Source of the DNA: Neoechinorhynchus agilis
Taxonomy: Eukaryota; Acanthocephala
NCBI GenBank assembly: GCA_051530055.1
Contig: CM121341.1
Coordinates: forward strand, 992,001-1,056,000
DNA length: 64,000 bases
Direction: 5' to 3'
Part shown: in pieces, positions 20,864-32,649 of the stretch
Layout of the letters: each line of letters opens with the position of its first letter
Numbering within the stretch: the stretch's first letter is position 1
Program-made: the position numbers and the translations under genes
The notes under the pieces: generated by a model
Told to the model about the DNA's origin: nothing
The model's database searches: none
Seen by the model: the letters and a program-made list of their open reading frames with translations, nothing else

Positions 20864-21358
20864 CTAGTCTAAATTGACAAACGTGATAATTGTGATAAAT
20901 TCGTCCACAACACTAACCAATGAATCTTTTGTGCGTGGTGTCGTTTTTGGGATATGACTCGAAGATCGCAATGATACCGGCGCAGAGGGAACTGCAGTTG
21001 GGATATTAGTGGTACCGAGCGTTGGTGTCGCTCCTCCTTCATTCACAGACATGCTAGATCGCTTTTGAGACGGGCGTTTCCCAAACGCCTTCGCAGCCAC
21101 ATTCAGGTACTTGGGCATGGTTGAGTTTGTCGAAGGCGGGGTCACTTTTCCGGGCCGTATCATTCTGGGTAATCGAGTGGATGTAGTCAGATTCGGGGAC
21201 CGGTCATTGAGGGCTGTCGGTGACCCTTTTTGCTTCATAATGCAATCTGTCACTGGAGTCGGTTCCTGAAATGATTGATTCAACATTTCGTCGTTTGAGT
21301 AGTGGGTGAGGAAGGTGCACCACCATTGGGTGTTCATACGAGCGAAAATGACACCCAT
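20864..21358 (-). CDS. Possible upstream exon, Ser/Thr/Pro-rich
   Basis: A 164-aa minus-strand frame (RLPRMIRPGKVTPPSTNSTM, VAAKAFGKRPSQKRSSMSVN) rich in S, T, P and basic residues, typical of disordered regions. A strong donor TTG|GTTAGT occurs near 20915. It may be an upstream exon of the coiled-coil gene at 19067-20399, which lies on the same strand 460 bp further on, but the phase of the join did not close for me. No domain recognised. Confidence 0.35.
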   Translation of the reverse strand: MGVIFARMNTQWWCTFLTHYSNDEMLNQSFQEPTPVTDCIMKQKGSPTALNDRSPNLTTSTRLPRMIRPGKVTPPSTNSTMPKYLNVAAKAFGKRPSQKRSSMSVNEGGATPTLGTTNIPTAVPSAPVSLRSSSHIPKTTPRTKDSLVSVVDEFITIITFVNLD

Positions 21359-21599
21359 GTGATGATTGCGACGTGAGTAACGAGAGTACGTTTACGAAGA
21401 TGTGTCGGCAAGGTCACCACCCAGTAAACCATGCTGTTTATTTAAACCAAACCAAGCTTGTCCTTTAGGTAAACAGAAAAGAAGATGCAGGATACACGAC
21501 GACCCAGTGGAAACTAAGCCAGGATTACAGCTAAGACGCCTTGAACACGGAAATCTTCCCGTTTGGGGGGAGGTTGCCCCACGCACACACACACATTAA

Positions 21600-23085
21600 G
21601 CAATCCAAAATATGCGAATTTTTAAGCTATATGTTTTTCTAATAGATTAGTCTACTGAAATCCGAGAACTGCATTTTTAAGCCAAACAGGTGAGAATCAC
21701 AGCTTTTGAGATAACTTCTACGAAATAATTGTGAGAGATTTTGGGCCTGAGCAAGTGGAAACCTTTAACTTTTCGGGCGTATCAGATTCTCGTTTTGAAG
21801 CGAAACCATTGAAGAATACCCGTATCGATAAGGAACCTTTTCACACTCATTATTTTGCCGTTTTCAAGAAAAAATATGGACTTTGGAATGCTTTAGTGCA
21901 CTTTTTATTTCTTTTAGTTAGCAGAAAAATTTAAAAACGTTAGATTTTCTGCACATGAGTCGAGATATCATCTTTCGAAATATTTTTAATAACAATAAAA
22001 ACCTTTAATCTGGGGATTATGCTCATTACCACCATTCAATATTTACCATTCCTAAAGATTTCCTTGATATGATAAATGAAAATTGTAAAGTTTTTGCATT
22101 AGCGATCTTCCACGACTGGGCTTTGGTTGCGTTAGAAACGTATTTAAACCACCTTGGAATTTCCTAGAAGACTTAAAAGTCCCTGAACTTCACGCAGATA
22201 TATAAGCCCCTGGTGCCATTTTCTGCATAGCTGTAATTCTTGGCTGCACGTGCCAGTTACACTTCCCACAATCTGGTACAAACGGGGTCACCAAATCAAC
22301 AATTTGGTATGCAGATTCAGGGTAAGTTCGAAAAACAAGTCTTAATTTCTTTAGTCCCGACGAATTGGGCTTGACGTACTGACACTTTTTATGTTGAGGC
22401 AAGAGAAAACTAATTCATGATGGTGAGATAATTGCGTTTGACGCAGCCGGTGGCAAAATTCCGTATCAAGTGGATAATGGGGAAAGGGGAAGAGAACATT
22501 GAATACATCTTAGACTCTTCGAATGTAGACGTCCTAATTAAATGACAGTTTTAACTTATGCTCAAGCATCTGTCTCTAAGATGGAAACACTAAGCAATGT
22601 TTACGAATTCGGAGGACCTTGAAAAATCACATCCTAATTTCGGACAACAAAAAACGAGTTTTAATAGAAAGTGGAAAACCCGAAGAAGGCGTTTTGGATT
22701 GCCTATTCCAATGCTTTTATCGTCGTGGAGGACGAGTAGCGCAATAATGCGCTGTTATGGATGCTTGACGGCTTTGATAGCAATGGTAAAAGATCTTTCG
22801 AGCAACGGATTACACCCTCGGGTGACAAATATACATTAAGGAGGACGCTGACGATAAAATCGTTGAACACTATAAAAATATTTACTCGGACTTTTCTATG
22901 TAATGGTGGGAAACCAGTCCACTTGCCCGAGTTGTAGGATGGTTGGCATAATTGTCGGGAGAAAATAAGAATAAACAAAGTATTAGACGCCCTTGTCTTT
23001 CCTAGAATAACGATATCTAAGGTGCACCTCTTTAGCCATCGTTATTAATCACTCCTAACCCACGACGTTTCCCAAATTTCTCATT
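21600..23085. other. Gene-poor stretch with one weak coding candidate
   Basis: Mostly AT-rich. On the minus strand 22402-22190 reads LRLVFRTYPESAYQIVDLVT, PDCGKCNWHVQPRITAMQ to a TGA, which looks protein-like but lacks an ATG, so it could be an exon of an unidentified gene. Plus-strand frames at 22597-22839 look random. Confidence 0.3.
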
Positions 23086-23089
23086 CTGG

Positions 23090-24400
23090 GCGCTTTAAGG
23101 AGTTTGCGTAATAAAAAGCACTTTGTTCCTCAGAGAGTTGTGCACTTAGAAAGTAGACTCCAACAACAAGATGAGGAGGAATGATGCCATTAACAGCGTC
23201 TAATTTTTGATTTCAATGAATTTCATTAAACAAGAGTTCGATCATTTTTCCTTACAAAACTTTTGGGTAAAGCAATTTTTAAAGGTCTCGCTTTATTATA
23301 CGACGCTCATTTTACAAAACTTTTGGGCAAAGCAATTTTTTAAAGGTCTCGCTTTATGATACGACGCTCATTTTACAGAAAGTTGCACTCTTATAAAAAT
23401 TTCGGCGTGTTATTTTTATAAAACAAAAACCAACAGCCTTGTAGGTAACAAAATGAGGATGCACCATCTAATTTGTAATTTCAATGAATTTCATTAAACA
23501 AGAGTTCGATCATTTTTCCTTACAAAACTTTTGGCAAAGCAATTTTTAAAGGTCTCGCTTTATTATACGACGCTCATTTTACAGAAAGTTGCACTCTTAT
23601 AAAAATGTTTGAGTGTTATTTTTATAAAGCAAAAACAAACAGCCTCGTAGGTAACAAAATGAGGATGTCATTAGCACCGTCCAATTTTTGACTTCAATGA
23701 ATTTCATTAAACAAGAGATCGATTATTTTGTTTACAAAACCCTTGGGTAAAAGAAATTTAAAAAGTTGTACTCATATAAAAATGTTGGCGTGTTATTTTT
23801 ACAAAACAAAAACCAACAGCCTTTAAGGTAACAAAATGAGGATGCCATTAGCACCGTCTAATTTTTGATTTCAATGAATTTCATTAAACAAGAGTTCGAT
23901 CATTTTCTTTGTAAAACCCTTGGGTAAAAGAAATTTAAAAAGTTGCACTCATATAAAAATGTTTGAGTGTTATTTTTATAAAACAAAAACCAACAGCCTC
24001 GTAGGTAACAAAATGAGGATGCAGCGTCTAATTTGTAATTTTAATGAATTTCATTAAACAAGAGTTCGATCATTTTTCCTTACAAAACTTTTGGGCAAAG
24101 CAATTTTTAAAGGTCTCGCTTTATTATACGACGCTCATTTTACAGAAAGTTGCACTCTTATAAAAATGTTTGAGTGTTATTTTTATAAAGCAAAAACAAA
24201 CAGCCTCGTAGGTAACAAAATGAGGATGTCATTAGCACCGTCCAATTTTTGACTTCAATGAATTTCATTAAACAAGAGATCGATTATTTTGTTTACAAAA
24301 CCCTTGGGTAAAAGAAATTTTTAAAGGTATCGTTTAGTTATACGACGCTTTAAGGAAAGTTACATTCATGTATATTAGTTGGCGAGTTATTTTACAAAAA
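23090..24400. repeat. Tandem repeat array, unit 170-270 bp, six copies
   Basis: The landmark CAATGAATTTCATTAAACAA occurs at about 23214, 23482, 23695, 23872, 24042 (one base changed) and 24256. Each unit also contains AAAGGTCTCGCTTTATTATA (lost in two shorter copies) and AACAAAATGAGGATG. Spacings of 268, 213, 177, 170 and 214 bp show internal deletions, so it is an older, degrading satellite. The last copy fades into unique DNA at about 24400. Confidence 0.9.
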
Positions 24401-24685
24401 AAGGATGAATATATTGAAAAAACGTAAGAGACTTGTAGCTCCTCGACGATTAGAGATGATTTTTCTCTGTCAATTTTCTTGTTCTCTTGCATAATCATGC
24501 ATGCGCGGCACTCTGCTCCTTTCGCCATTTTGGTGCCTATGGGCGCATATGTTCTGTTGTTCCGAAGATGAGAATCAAGACGGTATCTCTCTCTTAACAC
24601 TGGTCATTTGATCAGACTACAATTTCCCCCTTTTCTAAATGGATCTCTAAAACCTTCGGGACCATCACATGCCACCGAAACCGTG

Positions 24686-25427
24686 TTATTTTTCTGGTTT
24701 TTTTATACGCACAAAAATGCGTGGCAGCAGCATCAGCGGCGGCGGTGGTAACCGTGGCACCTTCATACGATTCTTTTTCCCGCTGGAATGATAAGAAAAA
24801 ACAAATAAAATTGATTGCAACGTTTGTGTGTGTGTGAAAGACGTTGCCGTAATAGTCAAGGGATTTATCAAAGATGCTTGTGAGAAAAGACGAACTTTAG
24901 CGAATAGAAGTATTACCCTGTCTCAGATAGTGGATCTACATTGATTAACAAATCTTCATAAGCTGGCAATCCTCTATTTGCTATAAACAGAACGACAAAA
25001 TTCTCAGAATTTTTGTATTATTTAATATTTCGAAAAAAAAACACCTAATAAAGAGTGTTTCAAACTTTATAGTCTTTAAAATCTTCAACTGTGAATAGCC
25101 TTGAAATATAGATTGTTTTTTGTAGAACGTAGAAACATTTTTGTAGGCAAAGTCGAAACTCTTTAATCCTATTGGTTAATTCTTTTTCAAAATAAAAAGG
25201 GATCTTCTCATTTTCGATGTTATTTTTTCGCACATTTTTTCTCAAACGAATGTTCATTCATAAAAATTGGTATAGATGCGTAGATAAAAGGCACTTGGCA
25301 TAAAAACGTATAAATCGTTGGAAGTTCAGCGGAAAACACTCACCTCTTCCAATGAGTCGGATCGCTTCTTCTTTGAAGTCCTTTGGTTCCAGAACCGCTT
25401 GCACACACTGTAAGCGACGCTGGTCAT
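24686..25427 (-). CDS. Unrecognised gene, last three exons
   Basis: Three minus-strand exons fit together in phase: 25427-25344 (preceded by CATAG, followed by GTGAGT), 24980-24917 (TATAG / GTAATA) and 24782-24686 (CCAG to a stop). The joined product reads DDQRRLQCVQAVLEPKDFKE, EAIRLIGRANRGLPAYEDLL, INVDPLSETGGKKNRMKVPR, then a proline stretch and a basic C-terminus ending KKPEK. Upstream exons are missing; the first exon starts in phase 1, and the frame at 25609-25424 may contain part of one. The agreement of three phases with good splice sites supports a real gene, but I do not recognise the family. The last exon could also be read in another frame, so its exact C-terminus is less sure. Confidence 0.5.
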
Positions 25428-25857
25428 CTATGAGTTAGTAAAGGGCGCTTTTTGTTGTAAGAATTGCGACGACATTTTTGGGAGTGAGATTCTAAGAGTT
25501 TTAAACGAAGTAAACGCGCAATGAAGATCGATTTTTCAGAAGAAGGTCCCTTGTATAAGTTGTGTTTCTTGTGCAAGGAGTGCAACAATGGTTCTGCTAA
25601 CACATACACGATCTCTGTTGTTGTATGGAGGTGGAACTATAAGCAACTACGATTAATCAGCTGTCCGGTGTACAGCAAACGCGAGGGAACGCAGATTAGC
25701 CGCACGTTTTGGGATAAATATCAGCGAAGGAGGCAGACTTGGGAGAGACCGCAATGGCTCTAATGAACATTAAGCATCTTGACTGACACTTTGTGTTTCC
25801 CGAAGCTATTCCCAAGACTTGTCAGAAAACAACATCATAAAAAAGACTAATGTGTTT

Positions 25858-26079
25858 TCATAATAAAAGTATCAAATGCAGTGGATGAACGCCATAAAGT
25901 TCAAAATGGCACGGATCATTGCTTTCAAAAAAGCCTTCAATGCTTTGCCCTTCATGTTCTGGATGTGGAATTGCCGTCTGACCCAAATGTTTGCAGACCA
26001 TGATGTGGCTGTCACCCTGGTCTGAGAAGACTAGACGGACATTTACAGCCGGGTGATTGTCCAGGTGTCGACAGTGCCG
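25858..26079 (-). CDS. C-terminal part of an unrecognised protein
   Basis: Minus-strand open frame from after a TGA (26080-26082) to a TGA at 25858: CRHLDNHPAVNVRLVFSDQG, DSHIMVCKHLGQTAIPHPEH, then EGQSIEGFFESNDPCHFELY and a hydrophobic tail. It looks like a folded domain rather than chance. Its 5' limit is unclear: the overlapping frame upstream also looks coding (FDDGTVDTWTITRL), which suggests an exon join or a frame slip near 26070. Family not recognised. Confidence 0.4.
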   Translation of the reverse strand, partial: RHCRHLDNHPAVNVRLVFSDQGDSHIMVCKHLGQTAIPHPEHEGQSIEGFFESNDPCHFELYGVHPLHLILLL

Positions 26080-26541
26080 TCATCAAAGTTCCGCTATTCC
26101 CAGGTAAATTATAAATTCTTACTGGCGTCCAGAGCTCAGGGAAAGTCGACGGGCGAAGGCAAGTGCGGCTAAACACGATGATATTGGCCAGAATGGGCCT
26201 TAGTTACTGAAGTGATCGCTTTTGCACTTACCGTCGGATTTTATGGGATTTTGCCAAAAAAGGAAATCTAGACAACTCACCGAAATAACCTTGCACAATG
26301 AAATTGGAGCAATCTAAAACATACTGGAAAAATAGAGTTGGAAAACATTTCAATTTTCATCGATTAAACAAACCGTTAGAAAAATAAATTTCAAGCATAT
26401 TTGCCATGTCATTTCCAAAGGTGTCCACAAAAAGGGTTAATGTTTCAACTGGTCGTTTTTGTGTGTGCGTATAAAACACCAAACATTCTGAGAATCATTG
26501 AAGAAAACCGAATTATTTTGAAGCAATTTTTTCTCCAATAA

Positions 26542-26748
26542 CTATTTCACCTTATTTGCATCCAAAGTGCTCGGACATCTATATTGTAAGGTGCTATACG
26601 AACAACAATAATAAAAAATTGATGAAGCAGAATTTAATGAGGCGGCGGCGTGAGAACTTAGAATGTCCCTGATTCCACAGCAAAGTACTATCATTAAGGT
26701 AATAACCGAAATGGCTTTCGTAGTGTTTATTGTTGAGCGAATGCACAT
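26542..26748 (-). CDS. Possible small secreted Cys-containing peptide
   Basis: ATG at 26748 opens a 68-aa frame with a hydrophobic signal-like stretch (KAISVITLMIVLCCGI) followed by a short Cys-bearing tail (YYCCSYSTLQYRCP). A TATA-like TCTATAAATG lies at about 26945-26955, about 200 bp upstream. The coding evidence is weak beyond the signal sequence. Confidence 0.3.
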   Translation of the reverse strand: MCIRSTINTTKAISVITLMIVLCCGIRDILSSHAAASLNSASSIFYYCCSYSTLQYRCPSTLDANKVK

Positions 26749-26759
26749 TAGAACTACAA

Positions 26760-28255
26760 GCTATGCTGAGAAGTGGTTTCGTAATCCGTATTTAATTAAA
26801 ACAGAGAAACATTTGAAATTGTCGTAGCAGAGATTGAAAACTGAGATAAATTAGACAAACACACACACCGATGAGTAATTTCAATAGAATCTAGAAGCTT
26901 CTCTCAAGTTGAAATGGCAGATGCAGTGAAGAAGTGGGCGGCGGTCTATAAATGAAATTACAATAATTTTCAAATCTAAAGGAAATAAAGCGAGGAAAAT
27001 CCTCAAAGCAAATTTCTGATGATTTCTTTTATTAAAAACATTATAGTTTTGTCCTTGTGCACGTTTTATGAGGAAAATAGATATTAAAATATCAAAAGAG
27101 AAAATGGCAATTCAAGAAACCGGCAAAACATTAAAAATCGGAGACTGTGGATTTAAGAAACTTATCTCGAGTAGATCACAGTATTGTTGACATGTTCGTC
27201 CAAACGCGTGCGCGGCGAAAGGTAAGGGAGGATTATTTCTCACTAGAAATTGAGATTTATGTTTGGCGCAAATTTAAGACGTCAGAAGCAAAAAATTTAA
27301 TACATTCCAATTCCTCTTATTAAGATCTCAATTAATACATTTAACTGTCTTGTCTTTTACATTAAGTATCAACATTCATCAGGTTCTTAAACCAAAAATG
27401 AAATCATACATAGAAAAATGATTTACCGCGCATTTAGTTGCGAAGCACTGTCAGGTTAATGAACCATGCTGAAAACTGGGAGGGGCTTTAATTCGATTTT
27501 TCGGACAACCAAATAACTCTATCATAAATTACTCATAACAGAATCATTGACGATATTGGGAATAGAATTTGATTTGCTGATTTTTTAAAAACAATTGGTA
27601 CATCTGATGAATTGGAGAAATTTTCACTTAACATACAAATGATGAAAATGTTTTTTTTCAGCGGAGAACCAATAGAAAAATATTTCGTCTCATTTTACAT
27701 CGTTCGATATCAGCGTATCTCGTAATTTTTATAGCCTGTAGATAATTAGGACTTGCATAATGACTTGAGATACGCTAATTGTCAGATTTTGATAAGTACG
27801 CATTACATTTTGGTAAAGACGTTCAAGAAAAAGAGGTAAAAGGGTGAAATTGTTATTTTCGATTGAAGGCTTATAGAAATTCTGAAATTACACTTTAATA
27901 CCTTGATTTGTGCATTGCTCGGGGAGGTTGCAATGTCCGAAGAATCAGGTTAGAAGCCATTAGACGTGTAATAATCCTTTGTGCACCATTTCGTCTCCAC
28001 TAGATCATTAGTAGGTGTTGTTGATGAAGCAAATGAAGGCCGCCAGCGTGTTTGGATAAACCTATTGCTAACAAGAGAAAAAATATCACATGAAAAAGAT
28101 ATTTCTTAGACCGTGAGACAAAAAAGGGATTTTATACCCTCTGCTCTTAATCTCAAAGCCTTGTGAGGCACCATGTGTTGTCCCGAATTTTCCTCAGAGT
28201 TTTGTCAGGAAACAAACACATTTTTGTCTAAAATTTTAGAAGGTTACGAGAACAA
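26760..28255. other. Gene-poor stretch with a small inverted repeat
   Basis: AT-rich. The only structure is a perfect 10-bp inverted pair, AGCGTATCTC near 27712 and GAGATACGCT near 27766, about 45 bp apart. No coding region is convincing. Confidence 0.4.
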
Positions 28256-28261
28256 TCACAC

Positions 28262-28621
28262 TCAGTCATTATCGGTCTTTTTAAGACATCTGAAGAATGG
28301 TGATCGCCGTCCATGACGTGCAACCTGTTGCTGGATGAACCATATCGGTTTCCCAACGCATAAATATTCATCTTCCTCACTACTACCGTCTTTCAGAAGG
28401 TCAACTGAAGGATCAAACATGCGATAGACTTGTTTGGCTGGAAATGCCATTCGTGGAAAGCGGAGCATACCTACGTAAATACGAGATTCTAAATCGTAAG
28501 GCAAGTAAACGACCTAACCCAATCTCTCTTGACCGCCATCATCAACGATATCAATAAAGAGCACATTGGCCCCATTGAACACAATGACTGAAATCCAAAT
28601 GCATATGATAAGCGATTTCAT
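28262..28621 (-). CDS. Small secreted protein, unknown
   Basis: ATG at 28621 starts a clear signal peptide (MKSLIICIWISVIVFNGANV). The frame continues through FIDIVDDGGQERLG, meets a TAG, and then stays open and protein-like to a stop at 28262 (SRIYVGMLRFPRMAFPAKQV, EEDEYLCVGKPIWFIQQQVA, RRSPFFRCLKKTDND). The TAG lies inside a 30-nt segment that begins GTTAGG and ends TTTAG, and removing it keeps the frame (GQERL-ESRIYVG). Either this is an unusually short intron or the gene carries a nonsense codon. A TATA-like TATATAAGG lies about 35 bp upstream of the ATG. The mature product would be ~85-95 aa with two cysteines. Family not recognised. Confidence 0.5.
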
Positions 28622-28659
28622 TTCTCAAGTTGGCAGGCTGAGGCTGCCTTTTCCTTATA

Positions 28660-30070
28660 TATTAACAAAAATCGGTATGACTACTCACACTCAATTCTGA
28701 CTTTCAAGTGTGCCTAAGACCCTTCAAGACAACTTTTAAGGGGCCAATTTGGATAATGAGTGCTTTGCTCCTAGTCGTTTTCTCCCGTCAATTCCATAAT
28801 AGAAATAGAAAGCTATCTGTTTCCTAAAACGTGGTTGCAATTGATTGCAATTTCATTGTCAGTAACGCTCCAAAACCAGAATCAAGTCGACACTTCGAGT
28901 GGATGTGGCGTTTCAGCTAATCTAAATGCAAGTTCTGTTGAATTGCGATCATAAGAGGGTACAAGTTTTTTAACTTTAATTATTTCAATTCGAAAAATTA
29001 CTCGGTTCATCCCATTGAATACCGTTCTTTACGTGAAACTGTCAGATGATTTTTAGAAAATTGGTTTGCCTTACACTTTTAATTCCGGATTTTTATTCTA
29101 GTTATTCTTTGAAATCAGGTAAGAAATCTAGTTTTTATTTCTTTAAGAGCTTTTTTCGTAATTGATAATAGGATAGTGGTCCATGATATTGATAGGCCAA
29201 TCGTAAGAATGATTGCGGCTTTCTTCTCAAATTACGAAATTGCAATAGTGTTTAGATTTTTCAAGTGTAATAAACACAATACAGGACCAACGTAGTAGGA
29301 AACCTAAAAATATAAATAATAATACTGTGCACTATGGACAAACCAAAATAAGGACACAATCATACGAAAAAGCATAGCGGAGATTGATCATTAGAGTCTT
29401 TAGAGACGTTTAAGTGTAAAACGAGTGCGAAACGTAAACTGACTGCAAAAGTGATGGTGCATACATTCTATCAAGGACCCGTTTAATAAATTGTTTCTAT
29501 TGTCACAAAATGACAAAATCTTTAAAAGTATTCATATCAGAAAGCTGCCGTTTCTCAAACACTTATATACTCGCCTTGATTTTTATTAGAGTCATGAATA
29601 TTCGCTCATAAGGTACAATTATAGGTCAAAAGGAAAAATATGGTTGGAGGCTTTCAGATTTACGGGTAAACGGACTACAGGTGCCATTTGTTCTAATGAA
29701 AATCTATCCAGTGCATCCACGTCCATCAAAATAGGATTCGCGTTCGATTTTGATAATGAAGATTTCGTCTAAAGGTTACCACAAGTCCATTTTTTTAAGT
29801 GTTTAAACAAAGAGTTGCAAATGTTCTGTAATATTCATCCGAAAAGAAAGTTGGAGTTAAAAAAGGCAAAATAAAAAATAATTAGTGATCTAAAAAGATA
29901 CGATGTTGGTCGATCTTGGCCTAAGACTTTCGATCTTCCAATGCCTTTCCCTATAAATAAAAATTTGCGATTTAGGACACTCAATTGGGGGTTGCAACCT
30001 TGAAAATCAGATGATACCCGCCAAATGAAAATGCCATTTAGAATGTTCAAATGTGCGACTGTTTCATGTG
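28660..30070. other. Gene-poor stretch, nothing recognised
   Basis: Short open frames only; no repeats, hairpins or RNA genes seen. Confidence 0.4.
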
Positions 30071-30076
30071 CTTGAT

Positions 30077-30541
30077 CCCCAAAGTTCACCTACAAACCTT
30101 CTGTACTTTTGGAGAGCCGCACATTGCAGTTAGAAAAATTAAGTGTTCGGAATCCGAGGAATGCCGCGCAACTTGTTCGCGACCGGAAAATCAAGGATTT
30201 ACTATGTTGTAATATCATACATCAATGTAAAGATTTGCTCGAAGATTGGAATCTAATGGTAAGGGTATCAACCTTTTGTGTGCATGATGGAATGTCTCGC
30301 CACTTGTCTATAATTTCCTTAATATTTATACCAGCTTAATTCGCATTGAACGGATTCTGTTGGCAATTAAAGAGTAGCTTATTATCAAACCTAGACAGTG
30401 TTCGTCAAGCCCCATTTCTTTTTCCATTTCTCGGTCTGATGACTTAAAATCCTACAGTGCTCTGCATTCCATATTCGAGAACGGGATCAAGCTTTAAAAT
30501 GTCGGCGATCCATGAAGACTGCATTAAAAAGTGAAATTTAG
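30077..30541 (+). CDS. Unrecognised helical protein, last two exons
   Basis: Exon up to 30258 encodes LESRTLQLEKLSVRNPRNAA, QLVRDRKIKDLLCCNIIHQC, KDLLEDWNLM and ends at a strong donor ATG|GTAAGG in phase 0. An acceptor CTACAG at 30457 opens a second exon in phase 0, 30458-30541: CSAFHIRERDQALKCRRSMK, TALKSEI, stop. The joined sequence is charged and helical. The 5' end is not determined: the frame has no ATG and a TGA closes it at about 30074, so at least one upstream exon is missing. Family not recognised. Confidence 0.45.
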
Positions 30542-30544
30542 TTG

Positions 30545-32460
30545 AATTTCACTTTATGTGCGCCTATCGTCTCATTCATGCTGCTCTCGTCCGGCTGTCT
30601 CTTCCATAAAAGGTTATCAAATAGACAACTGAGTGTTGAAATTTTGCATCGAAAAGCGACTCGCATAATTGTTACGAAGCTTTATGGATCCTTTTAGCAC
30701 CAGATAAGCTATTAAAAATGAACAACAAGCAATGGAAACATGATTTCTTTTAAGACGTCGACAGTGGAGACTTTTAACGAGTTTTATTTGAAAGGAAGGA
30801 TGCTACTCGGCTCGCGAATTCAATAGCTGTGTCTTGAAAATCGAAAGAGTAACTTAATTTGGTGCTTGTAAATGTTTTGACAATCATTCACTCCACGACT
30901 CTGGATCACTTAGCTGCCATCCTGGTGTAATGGTTTGTCGTTTTTCTAAATTATTTTTTATTTCATCTATCGCACATATATTTGTTTATTCTTCAATTCA
31001 TATCACACTATTGAGTGGTCTTTTAATCCGTTATAAGTCTAAGATATATATTAGGTACAACTTAAAGGAAAGAAGATGAATCCGAGTAGACTTCAATTAT
31101 TCCCCACCATTCATTTCCTTTCCAAATGAAAACTAACTTCTGATAATTACATTGATCGAAAGTTCCGACTTAGTTATTTCATAATACTTAGTAAAATATT
31201 AATCCTTTTATTCATAGATTTCAGATTTGACCTCTCAAGATCTCATTGACTTGGCTTTTGCGTCAAGTAAAATTAGGATAGACTAAAAGGAGTTCGTGGT
31301 TATATAAAATTAGTTCGGTTAATCGAAGAGAAAGAGAGTAAAACCAAACCTTGGATAAGATGCGGTTAATGGAATTGACATTCCCATGGATGTCCTAGCG
31401 AAAAACAATGCAAGCGTGCCATAAAAGTGAGCAATATTCTATTTATAATATTTTCCTTTAAGTCAAAACAAATTGATCGCTTAAGAATGTTATTTAATTT
31501 ACGGAGTACTCCACTAAGGGAATTATTATCAAAATTTGGATGATTGGCTGGTGGAAAGTCAACTCCTAAAATACGATTATGAATTTTTTGAATAAAAAAG
31601 CAGAAAATCTATTATGAGATAATAAGTCATTTCCTAAAAAGGAACGAAGGAGATAAGACTTAGTTAGGGATAAAATCATTGTTTTCTTTGGATTAATAAC
31701 TAAATTCGGATCTTTTAAACCACATTCTAGTATTGATAGAAGGCCCAGCTAAATGCTTTATTTAGGTCTAAGAGAACTAAAAAATTATTTACACGTGAGC
31801 GAGGATGGCTTTACGTCCAGAAATAAATCCATTAAAATATAAGAAAATTATTTTTTTGTAGATTTTATAAACCTTTCAAAGCACAAGATAATTGGGTCTT
31901 TTTTAGCAATATTCATTTAGATTGAATCATGAATACTAATTTTAACATAAAATTTTCTCGATATCGACTAAGTTACCGGCTGGCCAATCTTCATATAAAA
32001 TTTTCTAAAAAATAATATCTTATTCTAGTTGATGACAAGAGAGAAGATGGTCTTGGAGAAAATAAAAAAGTTTATTAACTTGGATGAATTGGATTTCCAT
32101 GTCTTGACTGCTTTGTATCTATGAGAAATGCAACAATCACTTTTTATCCTTTTTAATTGAATCACCATATAACGTGGAATTAAAGCAAAACATATGCAAA
32201 TTGCTATTCTCTTTTAAATTAGCATTAATTGATTTTTTATATTTGCTTCATTATGTGCCAATTAACGTTTAAAAGCAGTTTTAAATAGGGAGATATTAAA
32301 TTCTGCGCTGATGTTAAACTCATTGACGGATTTTTCATTGGGAAATTTCGTGAATTGGTTATGTGACTCAAAGTAAAGAAATCCCAGACGACAGAGCTAA
32401 TGAATGGTTTAAACCAGGTCCTTGGTAAAATAATAAATCTGTTGCAGAGCTGAAACAATT
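30545..32460. other. Gene-poor AT-rich stretch
   Basis: I see no gene. A 27-bp segment at about 31969-31995 reappears inverted at 38356-38382. Confidence 0.4.
31969..31996 (+). repeat. 27-bp sequence shared, inverted, with 38.36 kb
   Basis: The segment containing GTTACCGGCTGGCCAATCTT is present exactly, in the opposite orientation, at 38356-38382. Flanks on one side are similar AT-rich sequence. It is probably the conserved end of a dispersed element whose body has decayed. Confidence 0.65.
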
Positions 32461-32479
32461 TTTGATGTGAAGGGAAAGA

Positions 32480-32645
32480 TAGGATCTCTCGAAGAAATTG
32501 AGAGAGGCAACCGGAGACTCAAGAGCAGGCTTATTTCTTCGACAAAATATCTCGCTGGCAGTACAACGGGGCAATGCTGCCAGCGTGATGGCGACGGTCG
32601 AGGAAGGACAAAAGCTTTAATTTGGTGGGAGGTGGTGAATGTAAA
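32480..32645 (+). mobile_element. LINE 3' end, 5'-truncated (lineage 1)
   Basis: Plus strand encodes DLSKKLREATGDSRAGLF-type sequence in broken frame, then LRQNISLAVQRGNAASVMAT, and ends TTTGGTGGGAGGTGGTGAAT. The terminal sequence matches the copy at 17283 more closely than that at 10445. Confidence 0.85.
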
Positions 32646-32649
32646 GAAA

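Noticed and set aside
23090-24400. Regular repeats that might suggest a CRISPR array
   Set aside because: Units are 170-270 bp with no unique spacers, and the window is clearly eukaryotic.
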